Origin: Halococcaceae archaeon
Lineage (GTDB): Archaea; Halobacteriota; Halobacteria; Halobacteriales; Halalkalicoccaceae
Direction of reading: 5' to 3'
Length of the DNA stretch: 11,069 nucleotides
NCBI GenBank assembly: GCA_007129135.1
Contig: SKWB01000147.1
Span: 1 to 11,069 of the forward strand
Within the stretch, counting starts at the first letter, position 1. Each line of letters opens with the position of its first letter. Both the position numbers and the translations under genes were made by a program. Below are positions 1 to 6,301 of this stretch, one piece after another. Below the pieces are notes generated by a model. That model saw only the letters and a list, made by a program, of their open reading frames with translations, did not search any database and was not told where the DNA came from.

Positions 1-320
1 CGATCGACTACGAGCGTCAGCCCGTCGAACCCTGGCTCCGTCAGCCCGTACGCTCGAGAACGGACTCCGTTGCGGAGCGTGACTTTCGTGGTGTTCCGTC
101 GTAAGCCCCGGTCGGTTTGCCGGATGGCAGCGTCGTACCAGGCCGCCCCGGAGCGAAGCACGCCCCGGCGATGAGGGGATCGGTCAGCACCACCCCCGGT
201 GTCAGAGGCACGCCCACTCTTTCGTTACTTTTCGAAGAGAACGACCGCCGGTTCTTCGAGCGTTCTCCGGGACGACGGGAGCCACCCGGACCGTGAGACG
301 CACGTCCGAGACGGCTCGCC
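1..320. other. No convincing gene; possible 3' end of an upstream plus-strand ORF
   Basis: No complete gene can be supported here. On the plus strand, frame 3 is open from the window edge to a TAA at 102-104 (33 codons). Its first half has mostly G/C third positions, so it could be the C-terminal tail of a gene starting outside the window, but the codon bias fades and no family is recognisable. The rest looks intergenic and lies downstream of the minus-strand gene ending at 321. It holds a small hairpin (CTCCG at 65-69, CGGAG at 73-77) and an inverted repeat (GAGAACG at 237-243, CGTTCTC at 261-267). Neither has a poly-T tract that would make it a clear terminator. Confidence 0.4.
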
Positions 321-590
321 TCACATCCCCATATCGGTCGCCGCCTCCGGGACCGGGAGGTCCGCGACCGGGACCCCGAGTAGCTCCGCCGCGTGATCGA
401 GCGCCATGTCGAAGCCGTAGTAGCGTTCGAGTTCGTCGTCCTCGTCTCGCACCTTCACCATCGCGTAGCCCTCGCGGTTCTGTGCGACCGTCGCGCGCCG
501 TCCCTCACGTTCGAACTCGAGCAGTCGCTCCGTCTCCGTCTCGCGGTATCGCGCGGTGGTGCCCTCCTCCGTCAGCGTGGACTCGGCCAT
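321..590 (-). CDS. Small conserved haloarchaeal protein of unknown function (89 aa)
   Basis: Encodes an acidic 89-residue soluble protein with no signal peptide or membrane segment. The N-terminal half is Glu/Arg-rich and would form strands (VAQNREGYAMVKV at about residues 38-50). The C-terminal half has a conserved-looking block, YYGFDMALDHAAELLGV at about 59-75, and ends in PVPEAATDMGM. From memory this architecture matches a family of short haloarchaeal proteins of unknown function (possibly the DUF7111 group; the number is not certain). No catalytic motif is visible. The start at 590 (MAEST) is preferred over an in-frame ATG at 614, because the extra eight residues are hydrophobic and unlike the acidic body. 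It is divergent from the PadR-like regulator gene across 86 bp, so the two may share control, but no function can be inferred from that. Confidence 0.8.
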   Translation of the reverse strand: MAESTLTEEGTTARYRETETERLLEFEREGRRATVAQNREGYAMVKVRDEDDELERYYGFDMALDHAAELLGVPVADLPVPEAATDMGM

Positions 591-644
591 GGTCGGGATA
601 AGGACCCCAGCCACCCTACTCTACCGGTCGGCGACGAACCAGAA

Positions 645-659
645 GGGCCGAGTCGGCCC
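645..659. promoter_or_regulatory. 15-bp palindrome in the PadR-like gene promoter, candidate operator
   Basis: GGGCCGA and TCGGCCC form a perfect 7-bp dyad around a single central G. It covers positions -32 to -18 relative to the ATG at 677, where the TATA/BRE region of a leaderless haloarchaeal promoter should lie. No better TATA element is visible for this gene. A small winged-helix dimer often represses its own gene from such a site, so autoregulation is the simplest reading. The 86-bp gap is shared with the divergent gene starting at 590, which could also be controlled. Function is inferred only from symmetry and position. Confidence 0.5.
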
Positions 660-676
660 GCACGTTCCACACAGCT

Positions 677-949
677 ATGGCGAAGTGGTTACAGAGCGGG
701 CCGCGACGCGACCTCTGTGTGTTGCTCTCCGGTTCGGAGGGAACGGCACAGCGGCTCAAGTCCAGGTTAGAGGAGCATTACGACGAGCGCATCGACCCGA
801 AGACGTTCTACGCACAGCTCTCCGCGCTCGAGGACGCGGGGCTGGTCGAGAAACGCGTCGAGGGGCTCGCGGACGTCTACTCGCTCACGGAGGCGGGCGA
901 GCGCGCGCTTCGGGATCACTACGAGTGGATGACCGAACAGCTAGAGTGA
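677..949 (+). CDS. PadR-like winged helix-turn-helix transcriptional regulator (90 aa)
   Basis: A 90-residue one-domain DNA-binding protein. The first helix is followed by the HTH region (GTAQRLKSRLEEHYDERIDPKTFYAQLSALEDAGLVEKR, residues about 22-60). This contains the PadR-typical pattern of a helix ending in an acidic/aromatic turn, then a recognition helix (residues about 41-54: PKTFYAQLSALEDA) and the GLVEKR strand that begins the wing. The wing strand VYSLTEAGERAL (67-78) and a C-terminal helix follow. It lacks the long C-terminal dimerisation helices of PadR-s2 proteins and matches the short PadR-s1-like haloarchaeal type. No ligand domain is present, so an effector cannot be guessed. 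It converges with the Azf-like gene with only one base between the stop codons. The palindrome at 645-659 suggests self-repression. A MarR/ArsR-like assignment is possible but fits less well. Confidence 0.85.
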   Translation: MAKWLQSGPRRDLCVLLSGSEGTAQRLKSRLEEHYDERIDPKTFYAQLSALEDAGLVEKRVEGLADVYSLTEAGERALRDHYEWMTEQLE

Positions 950-950
950 G

Positions 951-1778
951 CTACTCCGGCGGGGCGTCCCACTCCTCGCCGTTGTCCTGCGGGTCGTAGC
1001 CGATCCGATCGCGGGCGTGGTCGGTGTCGAACCAGCGCCGGTCGTTGTCGCTCACGCCGTAGAAGACGTCGAAGCCCAGGTCCTCGGTCTCCAGACACCG
1101 TTCGACCATCTGTGCGAGGTCGCGTCGGGAGTGCCACATCCCCTTCAGGCGGGCGACCTGCTCGTCGTACCCCTCGCTTCCTCGGTCCCAGTCACCCCGC
1201 TCGACCCCGCGTTCGGCGTCGCCGTAGGGGTGGTCGTACGGCTCGTCGCGGACCGCACAGATCCGAATCGCCGCGAAGTCGAGGCCGTGGACCTCGGCCG
1301 CGAGCCGACCCAGCCCCTCGCCGAACACCTTCACCAGGCCGTAGCGCGAGTCGGGTCGTGGCGGGACGGTGTGATCGACGGTCACGCCGTGACCGGGGTA
1401 GTATATCTCGGGCGCTCGCGTGACCTCGTAGAGCCCGACCGCGTGGTTCGACGAGGCGTAGATCACTTTCTCGACGTCGGCCTCCCGCGCGCCGTCGATC
1501 ACGGTACAGAGCGCCCGCGTGTCGCGTTCGAGCCCCGGGTCCCAGCCGAGCTCGCGCGAGGTCGACCCGCCGACCCAGTCGGGCATCGCGAGGTGGACCA
1601 CCGCGTCCTGCCCCTCGAGGTGTGGAGCCAAGTCGTCGTACTCGGAGACGTCCGCGACGGCCGTCTCGAACTCCGGGTGCTCCTCGACGTCGAGGTAGGT
1701 GAACTCGTAGCGGTCGTCGAGGCGGTCACGGATCGCGGAGCCGACGGTGCCGTGGGCGCCGGTCAGAAGCACGTTCAT
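951..1778 (-). CDS. NAD-dependent epimerase/dehydratase family protein, Azf-like sugar dehydrogenase
   Basis: A 275-residue extended short-chain dehydrogenase. The Rossmann motif GAHGTVG is at residues 7-13. Asp30 at the end of beta-2 (TYLDVEE) fits NAD preference. The catalytic SDR pair Tyr146-xxx-Lys150 lies in YGLVK, and the upstream YASSNHAVG (107-115) supplies the active-site Ser. The SSNHAVG block and the C-terminal YGVSDNDRRWFDTDHARDRIGYDPQDN strongly recall haloarchaeal Azf, the NAD-dependent glucose-6-phosphate dehydrogenase of the oxidative pentose phosphate pathway. The region between the Tyr/Lys pair and the C-terminus differs from Azf as I recall it (a charged insert around residues 177-206). 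It is therefore best called an Azf-like paralogue of unproven substrate. The start at 1778 (MNVLLTG) is chosen over 1793 because a TATA-like TTTAGG sits exactly at -29 to -24 from it. It faces the PadR-like gene tail to tail. Confidence 0.85.
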   Translation of the reverse strand: MNVLLTGAHGTVGSAIRDRLDDRYEFTYLDVEEHPEFETAVADVSEYDDLAPHLEGQDAVVHLAMPDWVGGSTSRELGWDPGLERDTRALCTVIDGAREADVEKVIYASSNHAVGLYEVTRAPEIYYPGHGVTVDHTVPPRPDSRYGLVKVFGEGLGRLAAEVHGLDFAAIRICAVRDEPYDHPYGDAERGVERGDWDRGSEGYDEQVARLKGMWHSRRDLAQMVERCLETEDLGFDVFYGVSDNDRRWFDTDHARDRIGYDPQDNGEEWDAPPE

Positions 1779-1801
1779 ACCCCTCGTGCGCACCGGAAGC
1801 C

Positions 1802-1807
1802 CCTAAA
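1802..1807 (-). promoter_or_regulatory. TATA-like TTTAGG element of the Azf-like gene
   Basis: On the minus strand ACGTTTAGGGG places TTTAGG at -29 to -24 from the ATG at 1778, the spacing expected of a leaderless transcript. The same ACGTTTAGG core precedes the hydroxyacyl-CoA dehydrogenase gene at identical spacing. It lies between the start of the Azf-like gene and the stop of the acyl-CoA dehydrogenase gene, so the Azf-like gene probably has its own promoter. Confidence 0.55.
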
Positions 1808-1823
1808 CGTATCTCGGGACCGC

Positions 1824-2984
1824 CTACTCCCCGAGGACCTGGTGCCCGATCGTGTTCCTGAGGATCTCCGAGGTACCCTCGTAGATCTCGTTCAGCTTCG
1901 CGTCCCGGTAGAAGCGTTCGACCGGGAAGTCGGTGGTGTAGCCGTAGCCGCCGTGGATCTGAATCGCCTCGTTCGCGACCTCGCGCGAGACCTCGCTCGC
2001 GTAGAGCTTCGCCTGGGCTGCCTCCTTCACGAACGACTCGCCCTTGATCTTCTTATCCGCCGCGTCGTGCATGAGCAGGCGCGCGGCGCGGGTCTTCGTG
2101 TCCATGTCCGCGAGCTTGTGCTGGATCGCCTGGAACTCGCCGATCGGCTGCCCGAACTGCTCGCGTTCGTTGGCGTAGCTCCTGGCCTCGTCGAGGGCGG
2201 CCTGTGCGATCCCTACGGATCGGGCGGCGATCGTGATCCGACCGCCGTTCAGCGTCTTGAGCGCCTGGACGAACCCCTCGCCCTCCTCGCCGAGGCGTCT
2301 CTCTTCAGGGATTCGCACCTCCCTGAAACTCAGTTCGGCGGTCGGACAGCCCTTGTCCCCGAGTTTGTGCTCGGTCCCCTCGACCCGGAAGCCGTCGTCC
2401 TCCTCGGGCCGGACGACGAACGAACTGATCCCCTTGTTGCCCGCCTCGGGGTCGGTCTTCGCGAAGAGGATCACCGTGTCGGCGACCGAGCCGTTCGAGA
2501 TCCAGAGCTTGCCGCCGTTGACCACGTACTCCGCCCGTCCGTCGGCGCGCTCTTCCCGCTCGGCGGTCGTCTCCATCGCGGGGACGTCGCTTCCCGCCCC
2601 CGGTTCCGAGAGCGCGAACGCGCCGATCTCGGTCCCTTCAGCGAGCGGCGTGAGGTAGGTCTCCTTCTGGGCCTCGTCCCCGAAGGCGTAGACCATGTTC
2701 CCCGCGAGGCTGATGTGGGCGGCGACGATCGTCCCGAGGCCGCCGGAGCCGCGGCTGATCTCCTCCAGTCCGATCGCGTAGGAGTGGTAGTCGAGGCCCG
2801 CACCGCCGTACTCCTCGGGAAACGGCATCCCAAGCAGGCCGAGCGGCGCCATCTCGTCGATCAGGTCACGGGGGAACTCGTCGGTCTCGTCGATCTCCGG
2901 TGCGCGGGGGACGACCTCGCTGTCGACGAACTCCGCGACCATCTCCCTGATCTGACGCTGTTCGGCCGAGAGCCCGAAATCCAT
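1824..2984 (-). CDS. acd: Acyl-CoA dehydrogenase
   Basis: A full-length 386-residue FAD-dependent acyl-CoA dehydrogenase that catalyses alpha,beta-desaturation of an acyl-CoA and passes electrons to electron-transfer flavoprotein. The N-terminal helical domain starts with LSAEQRQIREMVAEF. The middle beta-domain carries signature 1, GAFALSEPGAGSD (121-133), and LWISNG (160-165). The C-terminal helical domain carries REQFGQPIGEFQAIQHKLADM (274-294) and signature 2 beginning IQIHGGYGYT (341-350). The catalytic base is Glu369 in YEGTSEI, the position used by short- and medium-chain enzymes. Length and motifs are intact. Chain length or branched-chain preference cannot be read from sequence. The ATG at 2984 gives the canonical N-terminus. 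The gene begins 18 nt after the stop of the small membrane protein gene on the same strand, so co-transcription is likely; a weak GTACAC element at -30 to -25 could give an extra internal start. Confidence 0.95.
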   Translation of the reverse strand: MDFGLSAEQRQIREMVAEFVDSEVVPRAPEIDETDEFPRDLIDEMAPLGLLGMPFPEEYGGAGLDYHSYAIGLEEISRGSGGLGTIVAAHISLAGNMVYAFGDEAQKETYLTPLAEGTEIGAFALSEPGAGSDVPAMETTAEREERADGRAEYVVNGGKLWISNGSVADTVILFAKTDPEAGNKGISSFVVRPEEDDGFRVEGTEHKLGDKGCPTAELSFREVRIPEERRLGEEGEGFVQALKTLNGGRITIAARSVGIAQAALDEARSYANEREQFGQPIGEFQAIQHKLADMDTKTRAARLLMHDAADKKIKGESFVKEAAQAKLYASEVSREVANEAIQIHGGYGYTTDFPVERFYRDAKLNEIYEGTSEILRNTIGHQVLGE

Positions 2985-3002
2985 ACCGGGAGATGTGCCC
3001 GA

Positions 3003-3254
3003 TCAGTCGTGTACCTTTCCCTTCCCGTTCGCCTCGGAGGCCTCCTCGTCCCCGTTTCCGGGGACCAACCGCGAGACGATCAGGTCGGCGAGCAGCGCGA
3101 CGACCAGGAACTTCCAGGCGAAGACGGCGACGATCCCGAGCGCGAGCGCGCGAAGGCGGTTGCCGGCGGCGAACGCGCGCGCCGCGGCGACGATCACGGT
3201 GAACGCACGCAGGCGTTTCGATCCGAGGCCGAGCGCACGCTTGAGTATGCTCAT
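3003..3254 (-). CDS. Small basic membrane protein of unknown function (83 aa)
   Basis: An 83-residue protein starting MSILKRALGLGSKRLRAF. Residues 1-34 are rich in Lys/Arg and could form an amphipathic helix. Residues about 36-62 (ALALGIVAVFAWKFLVVALLADLIV) form one strong transmembrane segment. A short charged tail (GNGDEEASEANGKGKVHD) follows. The positive-inside rule puts the N-terminus in the cytoplasm. The basic N-terminal half is unusual beside the acidic proteins of the window, but normal for a membrane-anchored helix. The frame is open well upstream; the ATG at 3254 is chosen because the upstream sequence (Pro/Arg/Ser-rich) is noncoding in character and a CTTAGC TATA-like element lies at -30 to -25 from it. 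It is 18 nt upstream of the acyl-CoA dehydrogenase gene. I do not recognise the family, and a role in electron transfer is only a guess from position. Confidence 0.7.
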   Translation of the reverse strand: MSILKRALGLGSKRLRAFTVIVAAARAFAAGNRLRALALGIVAVFAWKFLVVALLADLIVSRLVPGNGDEEASEANGKGKVHD

Positions 3255-3278
3255 ACGCCAATGGAGACGGCCCGGAGG

Positions 3279-3284
3279 GCTAAG
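3279..3284 (-). promoter_or_regulatory. TATA-like CTTAGC element of the small membrane protein / acyl-CoA dehydrogenase pair
   Basis: Minus-strand CCTTAGCC places CTTAGC at -30 to -25 from the ATG at 3254. It is a weaker match than the TTTAGG elements elsewhere in the window, but is at the same spacing, and the surrounding sequence is otherwise GC-rich. Confidence 0.35.
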
Positions 3285-3338
3285 GCTTGCCCCGGCGGGT
3301 GCGCGTGTGGGCGGCAAACGAACGCGAAGTTCTGTGGG

Positions 3339-3346
3339 TTTTTTTA
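3339..3346 (+). promoter_or_regulatory. T-rich TATA-like element of the squalene/phytoene synthase gene
   Basis: A run of seven T followed by A (TTTTTTTA) stands out in GC-rich surroundings. Its last six bases lie at -36 to -31 from the chosen ATG at 3377, predicting a leader of only about 5-10 nt. This supports starting the gene at 3377 and not at the upstream in-frame ATG at 3287, which would lie before the promoter. Confidence 0.5.
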
Positions 3347-3376
3347 CTCTCGCGCCGTAGGGCGGGCAACGACCAC

Positions 3377-4450
3377 ATGGAAGGACCCCCACGGAACCGA
3401 ACGGCTCCCCTCGCCACGGACGACCTCCACTGGTGTCACGAGGCGGTACAGGGAGTCTCACGAACGTTCGCACTCACCATCGACGTGCTCGACGACCCGA
3501 TGTCGTCGTACATCTGCGTCGGCTATCTCCTCTGCCGGGTCGCAGACACCGTCGAGGACGCAGGCCACATCCCGGCCGAGGAGCAGGCCGCGCTCTTGCG
3601 GACCTACGACGCGGCGCTCGACCCCGACAGCGAGGTGGGGATCGAGGCGTTTCTCGACGACGTCGAACCGTGGCTCCCACCCGAGGACGAACGCGACGAG
3701 GACTGGCGAGTCGTCGCCGAGGCCGACCGTGTCTTCCGGAGCTTCGAGCGACAGCCGCCCGCGGTGAGAGCCGCGATCACCCCACCGGTCCGCGAGCTCG
3801 TCTCCGGGATGGCGCTGTTCGTCGACCGCTACGCCGACCAGGGCGGCCTGCGGATCCAGAGCAGGGAGGAACTCGAGGAGTACTGTCACTACGCCGCAGG
3901 GACGGTCGGTCAGCTCATCACGAACCTCGTCTGTCGCGATGGCGTCACCCCGCGCACCCGCGAGCGTCTCTACGGCACCGCCGAGTCGTTCGGGCTGCTC
4001 TTACAGCTCGTGAACATCTCGAAGGACGTCTACGACGACTACAGGGAGGAGAACAACGTCTACCTGCCGGCGGCCTGGCTCCGAGAGCGCGGTGTCGCCC
4101 AGGAGCGTGTCGTCGCCACGGAGAACGTATCCGAGTCGGCGAGCGTCGTCGAGCGCACCGCCACCCACGCCGAGAGCTTCCTCGACGACGCACAGACCTA
4201 CCTCGAATCGGTCCCCGAGACCGACGGCAACCGGCTCGCGGCCTGGGCGATCCCCTACCTCCTCGCGGTCGGTACCCTGCGGGAGCTGACCGAGCGACCC
4301 GAGGACGCCGTCACCGGTGCGGGCGTGAAGATCTCCCGGCCGGAGGTCAGCGCGATCGTCTCGACGATGCTCTCGGGGGCGAGCAGGGAGGAGCTCTCGG
4401 GGCTCAGAGAGACCATCTCGCGCGAGCCGTTCCACCAGGCGTCACACTGA
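3377..4450 (+). CDS. Squalene/phytoene synthase family protein, probably squalene synthase
   Basis: A 357-residue all-helical trans-isoprenyl diphosphate synthase that condenses two prenyl diphosphates head to head. The first Asp-rich motif is DTVED (57-61) within ICVGYLLCRVADTVED. The second is NISKDVYDDY (213-222), followed by NNVYLP. The SRTFAL motif (28-33) and YCHYAAGTVG (169-178) resemble the corresponding squalene synthase blocks (SRSFA, YCHYVAGLVG) more than CrtB phytoene synthases. Squalene synthase (2 farnesyl-PP to squalene) is therefore the better guess; haloarchaea carry squalene and its derivatives among their neutral membrane lipids. CrtB cannot be excluded. A short hydrophobic C-terminal stretch (AAWAIPYLLAVGTL) is part of the fold rather than a proven anchor. 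The start is set by the promoter at 3339-3346. The stop codon directly abuts that of the convergent hydroxyacyl-CoA dehydrogenase gene. Confidence 0.9.
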   Translation: MEGPPRNRTAPLATDDLHWCHEAVQGVSRTFALTIDVLDDPMSSYICVGYLLCRVADTVEDAGHIPAEEQAALLRTYDAALDPDSEVGIEAFLDDVEPWLPPEDERDEDWRVVAEADRVFRSFERQPPAVRAAITPPVRELVSGMALFVDRYADQGGLRIQSREELEEYCHYAAGTVGQLITNLVCRDGVTPRTRERLYGTAESFGLLLQLVNISKDVYDDYREENNVYLPAAWLRERGVAQERVVATENVSESASVVERTATHAESFLDDAQTYLESVPETDGNRLAAWAIPYLLAVGTLRELTERPEDAVTGAGVKISRPEVSAIVSTMLSGASREELSGLRETISREPFHQASH

Positions 4451-5311
4451 TCAGTACTCGTAGAAGCCCCGGCCCGTCTTCTTTCCCAGATCGCCCGCTT
4501 CGACCTTCCGCTTCAGGAGATACGCCGGCGTGTACCGGTCGCCGAGTTCGTCGTGGAGCGTTCGCGTCGCCTCGAGACAGACGTCGAGGCCGATGTGGTC
4601 GGCGAGCTCCAACGGACCCATCGGCACGTTCGTCCCGAGTTTCATCCCCTCGTCGATGTCCGCCCGCTCGCCGACCCCCTCGTCCAGCGCGCGGATCCCC
4701 TCGTTGATCCACGGCATCAGGATCCGGTTGACGACGAAGCCGGGCTTGTCGTCGGCCTCCCAGGTCGTCTTCCCGAGCTCCGCCGCGAACGAGTGCGCCA
4801 GCTCCACCGCCGCCTCGCCCGTCCGCTCGCCGACGACCACCTCGACGCCCTCCATGATCGGCACCGGGTTCATGAAGTGCAGTCCGACGACGCTCTCGGG
4901 TCGCTCGGTCGCGCTCGCGATGGAGGTGATCGACAGCGTGCTCGTGTTCGTCGCGAGGAGCGCCTCCTCGCCCGCGATCCCGTCCAGATCGGCGAAGACC
5001 TCCCGCTTGACGTCCATTCGCTCGACGACCGCCTCGACGATCAGGTCACAGGACGAAAGCGCGGAGAGGTCGGTCGTCCCCTCGATCCTGTCGAGGGTCG
5101 CCCTCGCTTCGTCCTCCTCCATCGTTCCACGATCGGTCAGACGCGAGAGGCTCGACTCGACCGACTCCATCCCCCGTTCGACGAACTCGTCCTCGATGTC
5201 CCGCATCACCACGTCGTAGCCGGCGCTCGCGGCGACCTGTGCGATGCCGTTGCCCATCGTCCCCGCGCCGACGACGCCGACCGTCTCGATCTCCTCGAGT
5301 CGTGCGACCAT
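4451..5311 (-). CDS. hbd: 3-hydroxyacyl-CoA (3-hydroxybutyryl-CoA) dehydrogenase
   Basis: A 286-residue NAD-dependent dehydrogenase oxidising L-3-hydroxyacyl-CoA to 3-oxoacyl-CoA, the third step of beta-oxidation, or the reverse. The Rossmann motif GAGTMG is at 15-20, with Asp38 after beta-2 (MRDIE). The active-site set known from the family is all present: Ser124 in NTSTLSI, catalytic His145 in HFMNPVP, Glu157 twelve residues on, and Asn195 in GFVVNRILMP. The C-terminal dimerisation domain ends in the usual GRGFYEY. It is the stand-alone single-function form, with no enoyl-CoA hydratase fusion. The ATG at 5311 is supported by TTTAGG at -29 to -24. It lies near an acyl-CoA dehydrogenase gene on the same strand but is separated from it by the squalene synthase gene, so the two are not one operon. 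Confidence 0.95.
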   Translation of the reverse strand: MVARLEEIETVGVVGAGTMGNGIAQVAASAGYDVVMRDIEDEFVERGMESVESSLSRLTDRGTMEEDEARATLDRIEGTTDLSALSSCDLIVEAVVERMDVKREVFADLDGIAGEEALLATNTSTLSITSIASATERPESVVGLHFMNPVPIMEGVEVVVGERTGEAAVELAHSFAAELGKTTWEADDKPGFVVNRILMPWINEGIRALDEGVGERADIDEGMKLGTNVPMGPLELADHIGLDVCLEATRTLHDELGDRYTPAYLLKRKVEAGDLGKKTGRGFYEY

Positions 5312-5334
5312 GCGGGCGGTTTCTCCGGGGCGGG

Positions 5335-5340
5335 CCTAAA
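5335..5340 (-). promoter_or_regulatory. TATA-like TTTAGG element of hbd
   Basis: Minus-strand ACGTTTAGGCC puts TTTAGG at -29 to -24 from the ATG at 5311. Sequence and spacing match the element before the Azf-like gene, and no Shine-Dalgarno sequence is seen, so a leaderless mRNA is likely. Confidence 0.55.
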
Positions 5341-5356
5341 CGTACCCCTCTCGATT

Positions 5357-5376
5357 TACTACACCCATAGTGAGTA
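5357..5376. promoter_or_regulatory. AT-rich dyad TACT-N11-GAGTA in the hbd/fba divergent region, possible regulator site
   Basis: An AT-rich island in the 168-bp hbd-fba gap contains TACT at 5357-5360 and GAGTA at 5372-5376. Halobacterium TrmB, the glycolysis/gluconeogenesis regulator, is reported to recognise TACT-N(7-8)-GAGTA. The half-sites fit but the 11-base spacer does not, so this is at best a variant. Its location upstream of gluconeogenic genes is suggestive. The GTATAT at 5374-5379 could alternatively be a TATA element for another transcript. Confidence 0.25.
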
Positions 5377-5450
5377 TATCCGAAATCGGCCGCCTCGGGG
5401 CTGCTCCGGCCCGCCAGCCGGGGATCGGAATAGGTCGGGTCAGTAACTTC

Positions 5451-5456
5451 TTATAC
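5451..5456 (+). promoter_or_regulatory. TATA-like TTATAC element of the fba-fbp operon
   Basis: ACTTCTTATACG places TTATAC at -29 to -24 from the ATG at 5480, the spacing for a leaderless transcript. No Shine-Dalgarno sequence precedes the start codon, which agrees. Confidence 0.6.
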
Positions 5457-5479
5457 GTGGTCGCCGGATTCGTGTGTAG

Positions 5480-6301
5480 ATGCTACCACTGACCGACTCG
5501 CCGATCGCACGGGACGGAAAGATACTGATCCTCGCCTACGACCACGGCCTCGAACACGGACCGGTCGACTTCGAGCCGGTGCCCGAGACGATGGACCCCG
5601 GACGCGTCTTCGAGCACGCGACACACGACGCGGTGACCACGGTCGCGGTCCAGAAGGGGATCGCCGAGGCCTACTACCCCTCCTACGAGGACGACGTGAG
5701 CCTGCTGCTCAAGGTCAACGGCACGTCGAACCTCTGGATGGGCGAGCACGACTCGGCGGTCAACTGCTCGGTCGAGTACGCCGCCGAACTGGGCGCCGAT
5801 GCCGTCGGCTTCACCCTCTACGGCGGCTCGAACCACGAGGTCGAGATGGCAGAGGAGTTCCGCGAGGTCCAGGAGGCGGCCAGAGAACACGACATGGCCG
5901 TCGTGCTGTGGTCGTACCCGCGCGGGCAGGGGCTGAAAAACGACACGAAACCCGGCGTGATCTCCTACGCCACGCGGTTGGGCCTCGAACTCGGTGCGGA
6001 CGTCACGAAGGTGAAGTACCCCGGCAGCGCGGAGGCGATGGAACACGCCTGTGCGATGGCCGGGAAGTCGAAGGTCGTGATGTCCGGCGGCTCGAAGACC
6101 GACGACCGAGGGTTCCTGGAGACGGTCGCGGAGGCGACGAGCGCCGGTGCCGACGGGCTGGCGGTCGGCCGGAACGTCTTCCAGCGCGAGGACCCCGGGA
6201 GCATCCTCGATGGGCTCGAACGGGTGATCTTCGAGGAGGAGTCCGCCGCGGAGGCGCTCGAGGCGGTCGGGGCCGAGCCGACCGCGGCGACGGACGACTG
6301 A
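5480..6301 (+). CDS. fba: Class I fructose-bisphosphate aldolase, archaeal DhnA type
   Basis: A 273-residue (beta/alpha)8 Schiff-base aldolase of the archaeal DhnA/FbaB family. It interconverts fructose 1,6-bisphosphate with glyceraldehyde-3-phosphate and dihydroxyacetone phosphate. Visible motifs are AYDHGLEHG (19-27, Asp21 at the catalytic start of the barrel), WSYPRG (144-149, Tyr146 as probable acid/base), ADVTKVKYPG (173-182, with the Schiff-base Lys at 177 or 179), and the phosphate-binding loops MSGGSK (201-206) and GLAVGRNVFQ (226-235). Homologues include 2-amino-3,7-dideoxyheptulosonate synthase of the archaeal aromatic amino acid route, which is hard to separate by motif alone. Direct coupling to an FBPase gene favours the aldolase role; it corresponds to what is usually called fba2 in haloarchaea. 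The stop overlaps the fbp start by one base. Confidence 0.9.
   Translation: MLPLTDSPIARDGKILILAYDHGLEHGPVDFEPVPETMDPGRVFEHATHDAVTTVAVQKGIAEAYYPSYEDDVSLLLKVNGTSNLWMGEHDSAVNCSVEYAAELGADAVGFTLYGGSNHEVEMAEEFREVQEAAREHDMAVVLWSYPRGQGLKNDTKPGVISYATRLGLELGADVTKVKYPGSAEAMEHACAMAGKSKVVMSGGSKTDDRGFLETVAEATSAGADGLAVGRNVFQREDPGSILDGLERVIFEEESAAEALEAVGAEPTAATDD

Noticed and set aside
199..396. A 65-codon plus-strand frame in the left intergenic region
   Set aside because: Ser/Thr/Arg-rich translation, no third-position bias, and its 3' part is antisense to the small acidic protein gene.
3287..3376. Upstream ATG at 3287 as start of the squalene/phytoene synthase
   Set aside because: It would add 30 Arg-rich residues unlike the family and would lie upstream of the T-rich promoter at 3339-3346.
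1017..3767. A 916-codon plus-strand open frame antisense to the Azf-like and acyl-CoA dehydrogenase genes
   Set aside because: Its translation is rich in Arg, Val, Leu and Asp with no family motif, and its codons mirror the G/C-biased third positions of the two well-supported minus-strand genes. Such long antisense frames are expected at this GC content.
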